Shown here: one piece after another, positions 26,786 to 33,913 of the stretch | Position numbering within the stretch: the first letter of the stretch is position 1 | Layout: every line of letters starts with the position of its first letter | Source of the DNA: UBA4722 sp044221135 | GTDB taxonomy: Bacteria; Pseudomonadota; Gammaproteobacteria; DSM-16500 | Direction: 5' to 3' | NCBI GenBank assembly: GCA_044221135.1 | Contig: JBGAPT010000013.1 | Coordinates: forward strand, 1-46,032 | DNA length: 46,032 nucleotides | Translations under genes and position numbers: made by a program | Notes under the pieces: generated by a model | The model's database searches: none | Told to the model about the DNA's origin: nothing | What the model saw: only the letters and a program-made list of their open reading frames with translations

Positions 26786-27990
26786 AAAAATTAGCTATTG
26801 TTTCTAGTTATTCAGACAGTTGTGGTAACGCATCCTTCACTAAAATTTTGAAGAGTACGATAGAGGACTATAGTGATGTCAAGGTTGAGGTGTTAGAACT
26901 GAACCTAAAGCTATTGCAATCAGCAGATAGAATTATCAGACCTAAAGCAGATAAACATATTCATGATCTGGCTCAACTATTAAAAAGTTTTGATGCTGTT
27001 AACATACAACTAGAACCTGGATTATATGGCAAACTTCCTCAAGATATCATTAAGCGCACGCAAATACTTTTTAAAGCAAATCCAAATACCAGTGTCACTC
27101 TTCATTCTGTTAGAGTCTTAAATTGGAACTCTACACGGGTTGCCATAAAACTACTTTTACAGCTTAAACTTAGAAGTTTTTTACAGTCCCTTAAAACAGA
27201 TGTGCATGTTTTTATGCACAGAGGAATTATTAAAAACATCATTAAAAATAAGTGCAGACTGATTGTCCACACCAAAAGAGCCGCTGATTTGGTTGAACAG
27301 TTATTTTCATATAAGCGTATCGATGTACATCCGTTAAAAATAGTAGGTGAGTCTCATGTATTCAACCCCGCATTTATAACAAAATTACGTCGTGATTTAT
27401 CCATTAAAGAGACAGATAAAATTATTGGTTTATTTGGTTATATTAGCGCGTATAAAGGCCATGTTGAAGCATTGGAAGCACTCAAATTATTGCCTCAAGA
27501 ATATAAACTTTTGATTTTTGGACGTGTACACCCTCAAACAATTGATCTTTCTGGTAACATAGATGAACATTTAAGTAATTTACTTTCTATCATTAGCAAT
27601 AAAGAGAGCACATTGGATAAACGTGTGTTTTTCCTTGGAGAACTGGATGATCAAAACTTTTTTGACGCCTGTGCATTTGTTGATGCTGTGTGGTTGCCAT
27701 ACAGAGAAAATGGTCAGGATGGTTCCGGTATTGCTTCAATTTGCTTGGATGCCTGTCCAAAAGTATTATGTTCAGCCTCGTTTGCATTTGATGAGCTTTT
27801 TAAGCTTGTTCATTATAATAACGTAGTAAGATTTGATATAGGAAATTATATGGAGCTTGCGCAAAAAACACAGCTTTTTTTAAAGGAAACTACAACAACA
27901 AAAGCGCCATTTTGTGACCTCGATAAATTTAATCAAAAGACACAAGCAGCTCTCTATCTTAAAGAACTTAATTTAGCACAAGAAAACTAA
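26782..27990 (+). CDS. GT-B glycosyltransferase, family 4-like (paralogue 1)
   Basis: A 402-residue protein. The TTG at 26782 is taken as start: GGGAG lies about eight bases upstream, it overlaps the previous stop codon (TTGA), and it gives an N-terminus (LKKLAIVSSYSDSCGNASF) matching the paralogue at 31354 (MKLAIVSSYNEPCGIAAY). The second domain has IIGLFGYISAYKGHVEALEA, YKLLIFGRVHP, RVFFLGELDDQNFFDACAFV and VWLPYRENGQDGSGIASICL, a GT4-like donor site in which the usual EX7E is not obvious. The protein lacks membrane helices. It probably adds a cassette-specific sugar to the O-antigen. Confidence 0.78.
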   Translation: MKKLAIVSSYSDSCGNASFTKILKSTIEDYSDVKVEVLELNLKLLQSADRIIRPKADKHIHDLAQLLKSFDAVNIQLEPGLYGKLPQDIIKRTQILFKANPNTSVTLHSVRVLNWNSTRVAIKLLLQLKLRSFLQSLKTDVHVFMHRGIIKNIIKNKCRLIVHTKRAADLVEQLFSYKRIDVHPLKIVGESHVFNPAFITKLRRDLSIKETDKIIGLFGYISAYKGHVEALEALKLLPQEYKLLIFGRVHPQTIDLSGNIDEHLSNLLSIISNKESTLDKRVFFLGELDDQNFFDACAFVDAVWLPYRENGQDGSGIASICLDACPKVLCSASFAFDELFKLVHYNNVVRFDIGNYMELAQKTQLFLKETTTTKAPFCDLDKFNQKTQAALYLKELNLAQEN

Positions 27991-28025
27991 ATATTTTTCA
28001 GTTTATCAATTAGGAAGGAAGTCTA

Positions 28026-29315
28026 ATGCATCTTACCCATAGAACAACCTGTCGAGTTTGTGGATCTGCGGAGTTAACTCAAGTGATTGACCTGGGAGAG
28101 CAATTTCTTCAGGGTTCTTTTGTTAAGCCAGGGAATCCATGCCACCTAAACGCAAAATCCCAATGGTTTTATTACGCTGCGATCCTACTCGGAATGAAAA
28201 TGCCTGTGGATTACTACAGATGCAGCATACAGTTCCACCGGAGATACTCTATTCATCCTATTGGTACCGCTCAGGCACCAATAATACGATGCGCAGGCAT
28301 TTAGCTAAGATCGCCTCGGAAGCAGAAGCGCTTATTCAAAAATCAAATGCTGCTGTTTTAGATATTGGCTGTAATGATGGCTCTTTACTTAAGAATTATC
28401 CTGCTAACTTTAAAATACGGTGTAGATCCTTCTGATATTGTTGAAGAACTTTTGGATCTTGGGAATCAATGGACAATCGTAAAAGATACCTTTCCTTCTA
28501 AAGAGCTCGTTAATCATTTAAAAAATACTAAGCTGGATATCATTACTTCAATTGCTATGTTTTATGATCTGGAAGATCCTATTGGTTTTACCAAAGAGAT
28601 AAAAAATATTCTAGCGCCGGATGGGATCTGGATTTTTGAAATGTCCTATATGCCCATGATGCTTAACATGAATTCTTACGACACTATCTGTCATGAACAT
28701 TTAGAATATTACAGCTTGGCGGTGCTCGAGTACATTCTCAAGAAAGCAGGCATGAAGATTTTTAATGTCGTCGAAAACAATATTAATGGCGGCAGTATTC
28801 GCTGCTTTGCGACGCATGTAGATAATTTTAAATATAAAAACGAAACTTTTGCAGAGCAGCTTCAAAAGAAAAGACAAGAAGAATTTGAGATGGAGCTTGA
28901 TACAGATAAACCCTATAAAAATTTTCAGGATCGAATCAACTTACATAAAGAACAAATGATTAATTTGCTTAAAGAGTTGAAGAAGACCGGTAAGAACATT
29001 CACATCTATGGTGCTTCAACCAAAGGAAATACCATTTTGCAATGGTGTGGGATTGATAATCATATTATTGATTGTGCTGCTGAAAGAAATCCTGATAAAT
29101 ACGGAGCCTTCACCTTGGGAACGGATATTCCGATTGTCAGTGAAGTGGATTCTCGCGCTTTAAAGCCAGACTATTATTTAGTGTTACCCTGGCATTTTAA
29201 AGAAGAATTTATTGAAAGAGAGAGAGCTAGTCTGAATGACGGCACACGTTTTATTTTTCCTTTGCCGACCATTCAAATCGTTACAAAACAAAAAGAGATT
29301 GAGACATGCAGCTAA
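28026..29315 (+). pseudogene. NDP-sugar C-methyltransferase, two compensating frameshifts
   Basis: Resembles SAM-dependent sugar C-methyltransferases (TylCIII/NovU/EvaC type): an N-terminal zinc-binding domain, a Rossmann SAM domain and a C-terminal domain. The start at 28026 has a good AGGAAGG. The first frame gives TTCRVCGSAELTQVIDLGEQ; the second begins at GNP/MPPKRKIP and carries LLQMQHTVPPEILYSSYWYR and the SAM motif VLDIGCNDGSLLKNYP; the third begins at FK/YGVDPSD and carries SYMPMMLNMNSYDTICHEHL, ENNINGGSIRCFATHVDN and IHIYGASTKGNTILQWCG. Restoring one A near 28137 (AATCCATGCC) and removing one A near 28415 (TTTAAAATAC) yields about 429 residues, near the family's usual length. In Coxiella a C-methyltransferase of this kind is linked to virenose synthesis. 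Confidence 0.88.
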
Positions 29316-29334
29316 TCGCTAAAAAGAAAAAAAC

Positions 29335-30129
29335 ATGAAAAAGGCACTGATTTTTGGCGCTAATGGCCAGGATGGATATTATTTACGAGAAAAATGTCTG
29401 CAAAGAGGTCTTGAGCCAGTGTCCGTCTCTCGTCGCGGCGATGGCATCCAAGGCGATGTTTCCTCTTTTGAGCAAGTTCAAGCGTTAATTCAACAGTTGC
29501 AACCCATTTATATTTTTCATCTGGCCGCCAATTCCACGACTAGACATGAAGCATTATTTGAAAATCATCAGACTATTTCTACAGGCACACTTAATATTTT
29601 AGAAGCGGTTAAACGCTTTTCTCCACAATCCAAGGTATTCATCGCTGGCAGTGGACTTCAATTTGAAAATAGAGCGCAACCTATTTCTGAAACAGATCCT
29701 TTTGACGCTACCAGTATTTATGCCGTGGCGCGTATTCAATCGGTTTATGCAGCGCGCTATTACCGTAGCCTGGGTTTGGCAGTTTACATTGGCTATCTTT
29801 TTCATCATGAGAGCCCTTTCAGAAGATCCCATCATGTGAGTCAAATCATTATCTCTTTGGTAAAGCAGATTGCTGCTGGGGTTCAAAGCAGCATCATTCT
29901 GGGTGATATTCAGGTAAAAAAAGAATGGACTTTTGCTGGCGATGTCACGGAAGCCATGATGATTTTGCTGGAGCAAAATCAAATCTTTGAAACTGTTATT
30001 GGCTCGGGCAAAGCCTATTCGATTCAAGAATGGCTAGAGGTATGTTTTGAAGCAATTGGTCGGAATTGGCAAGATTTTGTTTCTTTAAATACCGACTTTA
30101 CGCCTGAATATAAAATGCTGGTCAAATGA
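29335..30129 (+). CDS. NAD-dependent epimerase/dehydratase, Gmd-like, short C-terminus
   Basis: A 264-residue extended SDR. The Rossmann motif is ALIFGANGQDGYYL (4-17), of the Gmd type. IFHLAANSTTRHEALFENHQ, SKVFIAGSGLQFENRAQPIS and the catalytic YAVARIQSVYAARYY follow (Tyr but Arg in place of the usual Lys of YxxxK), then YLFHHESPFRRSHHVSQIII and KKEWTFAGDVTEAMMILLEQ. It ends at EYKMLVK, where relatives continue with about 30-40 more residues (typically a DPxxxxxLGWxP segment), so the C-terminal cap appears truncated. It may be the reductase/epimerase that acts after Gmd and the methyltransferase; the Arg replacement and the short end make activity uncertain. Confidence 0.75.
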   Translation: MKKALIFGANGQDGYYLREKCLQRGLEPVSVSRRGDGIQGDVSSFEQVQALIQQLQPIYIFHLAANSTTRHEALFENHQTISTGTLNILEAVKRFSPQSKVFIAGSGLQFENRAQPISETDPFDATSIYAVARIQSVYAARYYRSLGLAVYIGYLFHHESPFRRSHHVSQIIISLVKQIAAGVQSSIILGDIQVKKEWTFAGDVTEAMMILLEQNQIFETVIGSGKAYSIQEWLEVCFEAIGRNWQDFVSLNTDFTPEYKMLVK

Positions 30130-30154
30130 TGCTTTTTCATGGAGTATAAATTGA

Positions 30155-31096
30155 ATGATCAGAACACTTAAACGTATTTTGCGTAGCATGAAGAAGAATA
30201 AGCCTTCCTGTGCAAGCTCTGCGGAAGATACAAGTCAGTATCAACTGATGTTTGGCGACTATCCGAATATTGATCGCAAGTTAATACCTGCAACCGATTC
30301 GATCTTGATGGCTTTTGAGACTGCACTCAAACGATGTCGTTCTTTCGCTTATGATGTAGAGGTATTCAGAAAAGTTGAACCGGAAACACAGTTTCTCTCC
30401 TATCTGACATCAAAAAATAAAGTCAGTCTGGATGTTGGTGCAAACATAGGATTTTATTCCGCCCTGCTCTCTCCTCTCAGCTCCGAGGTTTTTGCGTGGG
30501 AAGCAAATCCTCATCTAATCCCTTACTTAACGACCAATGTCTTTCGCTTCGGCAATGTCCGCATATTGCCATTGGCTGCGTCCAAAGAAAAAGGATCTGC
30601 CGTATTTAATATTCCTCTCGCTCGGGATGGAGATATCCTTTGTCATTCTGGATCGGGGAGCATGATAAATGCCTTCATGACAAAACAAGACATCAAAAAC
30701 ACACCCGTCAACGTCGCTATGTTTCCTTTAGATTGCTTCAATCTTGAAAACGTTGGGTTACTTAAAGTAGATGTCGAAGGCAGTGAATATGATGTGCTGC
30801 TAGGTGCCGCCGATACAATTGAACGTAATCGCCCCTCTATCGCTATTGAAAACGAATATCGTCATAATCCCGAATGCGGAAAGGTTTTTGAATTTTTAAA
30901 GGATCGCGATTATACGGGCTATTTTTTCGACCGCAGCGCCGAGCACTTGCGGCCTTTTGATGAGTTTTCACTGGAACAGCATCAAATTTCTCTTCTCGAT
31001 GCTACGCAGAATATTATAGATTTCAAACAGTATGTTTACAATTTTCTGTTTGTCCCAAGCGAGGCTGATACCTTAAAGCCACTGGCAGTAAACTGA
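30155..31096 (+). CDS. FkbM-family SAM-dependent methyltransferase
   Basis: A 313-residue protein of the FkbM methyltransferase family, usually O-methylating sugars. The SAM-binding motif SLDVGANIGFYSALL is at 91-105, followed by EVFAWEANPHLIPYL, and the family C-terminal signature LLKVDVEGSEYDVLLGA with PSIAIENEYRH. The N-terminus is a short basic amphipathic stretch (MIRTLKRILRSMKKNK) that could bind the membrane, and it resembles the C-terminal tail of the neighbouring glycosyltransferase at 31354. It is the last gene before palindrome B and may methylate a cassette sugar or cap the chain. Confidence 0.9.
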   Translation: MIRTLKRILRSMKKNKPSCASSAEDTSQYQLMFGDYPNIDRKLIPATDSILMAFETALKRCRSFAYDVEVFRKVEPETQFLSYLTSKNKVSLDVGANIGFYSALLSPLSSEVFAWEANPHLIPYLTTNVFRFGNVRILPLAASKEKGSAVFNIPLARDGDILCHSGSGSMINAFMTKQDIKNTPVNVAMFPLDCFNLENVGLLKVDVEGSEYDVLLGAADTIERNRPSIAIENEYRHNPECGKVFEFLKDRDYTGYFFDRSAEHLRPFDEFSLEQHQISLLDATQNIIDFKQYVYNFLFVPSEADTLKPLAVN

Positions 31097-31192
31097 AGCA
31101 TTGAAATCACAAGACAATTTGTTTATAAGTAACAAAGATGAGTTTGACGAAATATCCAATTTTTAGGTAATAATATTTTTCTGAGAAACGAA

Positions 31193-31332
31193 GGTCTGTT
31201 TACATTTCGCTAGGCCGAGGTGGAATGCCTTGATTTTCGAGCACCGCAGCGGAGTTTACATACAAGTAAATGAGCAGCGGAGCGCAGAAAATCAAGGCAT
31301 TACGCCCGGCATAGTAGAAATGTAAACAGACC
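31193..31332. repeat. 140-bp palindromic element, copy B
   Basis: Perfect 15-base terminal inverted repeats (GGTCTGTTTACATTT at 31193-31207 and its complement at 31318-31332) enclose the same interior as copy A at 22752-22895. The arms differ from copy A at two positions, and both arms changed together. The element ends 21 bases before the next start codon. The remaining 96 bases between the FkbM stop and this element (31097-31192) are AT-rich with nothing recognised. Confidence 0.92.
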
Positions 31333-31353
31333 ATAATCAGGTAGGTGAACAAC

Positions 31354-32697
31354 ATGAAACTTGCAATAGTCAGCAGCTATAATGAACCTTGCGGAATCGC
31401 GGCTTATGCGAAAGCCATCGAGCAAACTTTTAAAAACCTATTCGATGTTAAGGTGATAGACCTGAAATCAGCTTCGTTAATCGGTAATCCTGCCACGCAT
31501 GACAGCCTAGCCGCAGAGGCTTACATTGACCAACTGTGTGCCGAACTTGAATCTTATGATTGTGTTAATATTCATCTGGAATGGGGCATTTTTGGTAATA
31601 GTCTGGAAAACATTCAACGACGCGTTATTAAGCTATTTCAAGCAAGCAAACGTCTGATTATCTCTGTTCATACCTTAACTATTCGTTCTAGCGATGGTCC
31701 TGAATGGCAAGAATTGAACCGTGCGACGCTTGAATCATTAAAAACACGAAGCGCCGATATGCCTTACCGGCTTATCGCACATTTACCGCGCGATGCTGAT
31801 GCGCTACGAACATTGTTTGGACTCGATAACGTAACTGATTTTCCAGTTGTTTTCCTGTCTCGCAAAGAAATTGAGTACTACCAACGCACAGATGCAGCCA
31901 CGTGGAAGCAGCAAAATGGGTTTAAAAAAGATGACATCGTTATTTTACGCGCCGGGTATCTTGCGAGTCACAAGGATTCGTTGATTTCTCTAAAGCTTTT
32001 GCGCTTGTTGCCGGACAATTACAAGCTTGCATTTGTTGGTGGACAGCATCCTCGTTCAATCGTGCCGTATAGCGTTTCTCCACTGGTGAAGGAAATCACC
32101 GACTATCTTGACCAACACGATGAGATGACTTTAAAAGCACATAATCCCGCAACACTAGCCAATCGCGTACGTTTTCTCGGCCATGTTTCAGATGAGGATT
32201 TGTACCGCGCCATCGCCTGTTCGGATTTTATAACCGTCACGCATCTTGAAACTTCGCAAGGAGCATCTGGCATAGGCTCTATTGCCTTGCAGATGGAGCG
32301 TCCTGTTATTCTTAGCTATAATAGTTTCTTCATCGAGTACGGCAAGTATTATAATGATGGGTTCAGTTATTTTAGCCTTGGACATCATTATGAATTGCGC
32401 GATAGAATCCTCACCTTCGATCCAACCAAAATCACAAAGTTAAAAGAATACAGCCGAAAATTCTCAATTGAAAGCCTGGCTGATCTTTACCAGGTTCTTT
32501 ACCAGGACATGCTTCAAGGTAAAGGCAACAATGCTGGCCGTCCTTCACTCCTTGTTCCTCTGCCTCCCCCTGTCGTGCCAAAGCCATTGCCCTTGCCCTT
32601 GTATCATCACATGGCGCTATTTCTTCTACGGATTGTAAAACGAATCCTACGGCCTGTAAAACGGCTTGTTAAGAAACTCCTGCTTTGCAATGCATAA
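31354..32697 (+). CDS. GT-B glycosyltransferase (paralogue 2) with Pro-rich cationic tail
   Basis: A 447-residue protein similar from its first residues (MKLAIVSSYNEPCGIAAYAK) to the product of 26782-27990. The ATG at 31354 is preferred over a GTG at 31345 because AGGTAGG lies eight bases upstream. The C-terminal GT domain has ILRAGYLASHKDSLISLKLL, YKLAFVGGQHPRS, RVRFLGHVSDEDLYRAIACS and THLETSQGASGIGSIALQME. The last 50 residues are different: a proline-rich linker (PLPPPVVPKPLPLPL) and an amphipathic cationic helix (LRIVKRILRPVKRLVKKLLL), likely a membrane anchor. That helix contains an exact-frame 21-base tandem duplication. It lies just outside the palindrome-bounded cassette. Confidence 0.8.
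   Translation: MKLAIVSSYNEPCGIAAYAKAIEQTFKNLFDVKVIDLKSASLIGNPATHDSLAAEAYIDQLCAELESYDCVNIHLEWGIFGNSLENIQRRVIKLFQASKRLIISVHTLTIRSSDGPEWQELNRATLESLKTRSADMPYRLIAHLPRDADALRTLFGLDNVTDFPVVFLSRKEIEYYQRTDAATWKQQNGFKKDDIVILRAGYLASHKDSLISLKLLRLLPDNYKLAFVGGQHPRSIVPYSVSPLVKEITDYLDQHDEMTLKAHNPATLANRVRFLGHVSDEDLYRAIACSDFITVTHLETSQGASGIGSIALQMERPVILSYNSFFIEYGKYYNDGFSYFSLGHHYELRDRILTFDPTKITKLKEYSRKFSIESLADLYQVLYQDMLQGKGNNAGRPSLLVPLPPPVVPKPLPLPLYHHMALFLLRIVKRILRPVKRLVKKLLLCNA
32626..32667 (+). repeat. 21-base tandem duplication in glycosyltransferase tail
   Basis: CTACGGATTGTAAAACGAATC (one base trimmed here: 32626-32646) is followed at once by a similar 21-base copy (32647-32667). They encode LRIVKRI and LRPVKRL, a seven-residue period that builds an amphipathic helix. 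Confidence 0.7.
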
Positions 32698-32759
32698 TAA
32701 TACGAGTAGAGACCCTGAAATTTCAAAAAAATGAGATTTGCCGCTTAAAGCATCAGCGC

Positions 32760-33179
32760 TTACCGTTTAGCCGTTTTGGGAAACACCCAGTAATATAGCA
32801 TAATATAACTGATGTTAACGGTCACCCCTATCGCAAGAATAATACCCAGATAAGGCGTCAACAATAACACTTCCACGACAAAACGTGTAATCATGACTGT
32901 AATACAATAATTAATAAAAATCATAGTCAAATAACGTGGCATTTGACGTATAAAATGCTTATTTCTGCCTTCAAACGCAATACCGCGATTCGCAAAAAAA
33001 TGGACGATCACTGAAAGAAAATAAGCAATCGACACTGCTAATGTATAATTGACTCCTGCAAATTTCCATAACAGACAAAAAAACCCCAAATTCACCATGG
33101 CAGAAATGGTTCCGATAATAAGAAAAAAGAGAATAGATTTTTTATTACCAAGAAAATAGCGGTATAATTTTATAAACAA
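32760..33179 (-). CDS. GtrA-family membrane protein
   Basis: A 139-residue protein with four predicted membrane helices (about 16-36, 42-62, 80-100, 108-128), the size and layout of GtrA. GtrA-like proteins are thought to flip undecaprenyl-phosphate-linked single sugars so that a GT-C enzyme can modify O-antigen or teichoic acid. Family-like segments are FLIIGTISAMVNLGFFCLLW, SYFLSVIVHFFANRGIAFEG and MPRYLTMIFINYCI. The GT-C transferase at 7144-8673 is a possible partner, though far away. A conserved RxxxF/N pattern (FFANRGIAFEG) is present. Convergent with the glycosyltransferase before it. Confidence 0.88.
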   Translation of the reverse strand: MFIKLYRYFLGNKKSILFFLIIGTISAMVNLGFFCLLWKFAGVNYTLAVSIAYFLSVIVHFFANRGIAFEGRNKHFIRQMPRYLTMIFINYCITVMITRFVVEVLLLTPYLGIILAIGVTVNISYIMLYYWVFPKTAKR

Positions 33180-33219
33180 ATATCAGTCTCCCTATAAAAC
33201 AATAAGCCAAAATAATCTC

Positions 33220-33630
33220 TCATGAACAAGTAATATATGTATTATTTCCTCCATGATCATCAAACGTAATCATCGACTTTTCACCTGCAAAATAACCCGT
33301 ATGAAGAGCTGTGCCACAATCACCAAGTAAACTAGGATTGACACTATTCTCAGGTTCAAAAACGTCGAGAATTTCCACACTATTATAAGCATTTGTATCA
33401 TCTTTAATAGCCGTTAGTGTTAACGAATTTTGTTTTGATAAAGAAGAGGCAGGCGGAATATCTGCTGTATCTGGCTTATTGCATTGTTTGTTAAAATTTT
33501 CATGTAAACAAATTTGATACTTCACTGTCATTGAATATTTTAAGCTATTATTAAATAAATAAATGTTTCGTTCTGCAATGGCTGTACCTGAAAAAACAAA
33601 TAGACACACAAGCAAACTGATCTTCTTCAT
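33220..33630 (-). CDS. small secreted cysteine-containing protein
   Basis: A 136-residue protein with a clear Sec signal peptide (MKKISLLVCLFVFSGTAIA, cleavage after residue 19) and a GGAG ribosome site. The mature part begins ERNIYLFNNSLKYSMTVKYQ and holds four cysteines (41, 50, 105, 135), which could form two disulphides in the periplasm or outside. The sequence is rich in beta-prone and polar residues (NNTYITCS at the end). I do not recognise the family. It lies between gtrA on the same strand and the divergent beta-propeller gene. Confidence 0.75.
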   Translation of the reverse strand: MKKISLLVCLFVFSGTAIAERNIYLFNNSLKYSMTVKYQICLHENFNKQCNKPDTADIPPASSLSKQNSLTLTAIKDDTNAYNSVEILDVFEPENSVNPSLLGDCGTALHTGYFAGEKSMITFDDHGGNNTYITCS

Positions 33631-33913
33631 GAATGACTCCTCGATATAATTTATTATTATCCATTACCCTTCATGCAAAGTTGTCATCCTAAGATGTAGG
33701 TATAGATCTCGAATGATATACAATCGTGTCATTCTATTCAATTCCATTTATTTTGACAAAACACATTCTGCAACGAATAAAAAGTAGTCAGTTAATATTA
33801 CTTTAATCTCAACAGGTTAGCTATTTATAGTAAAAAAATGATACAAATTTATTGTATGGGCTGATAAATAGCCATATAATGCACTACCTGATTCGTACTT
33901 AAGAGGATATGTA
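33631..33913. other. divergent intergenic region with a short repeat
   Basis: 283 AT-rich bases between the small secreted protein and the propeller gene, both starting outward. The only structure I see is ATATACAATCGTGTCATTCTATTCAATT at about 33716, which has a diverged copy at 35078 before the next plus-strand gene. Promoters must lie here but cannot be placed. Confidence 0.4.

Noticed and set aside
28139..28435. Separate small gene inside the methyltransferase region
   Set aside because: Its translation is the missing middle of the C-methyltransferase, including the SAM motif, so it is part of a frameshifted gene.
22752..31332. Composite transposon with the palindromes as insertion sequences
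   Set aside because: Neither palindrome encodes anything and no transposase or integrase lies between them, so at most they are recombination sites or non-autonomous elements.
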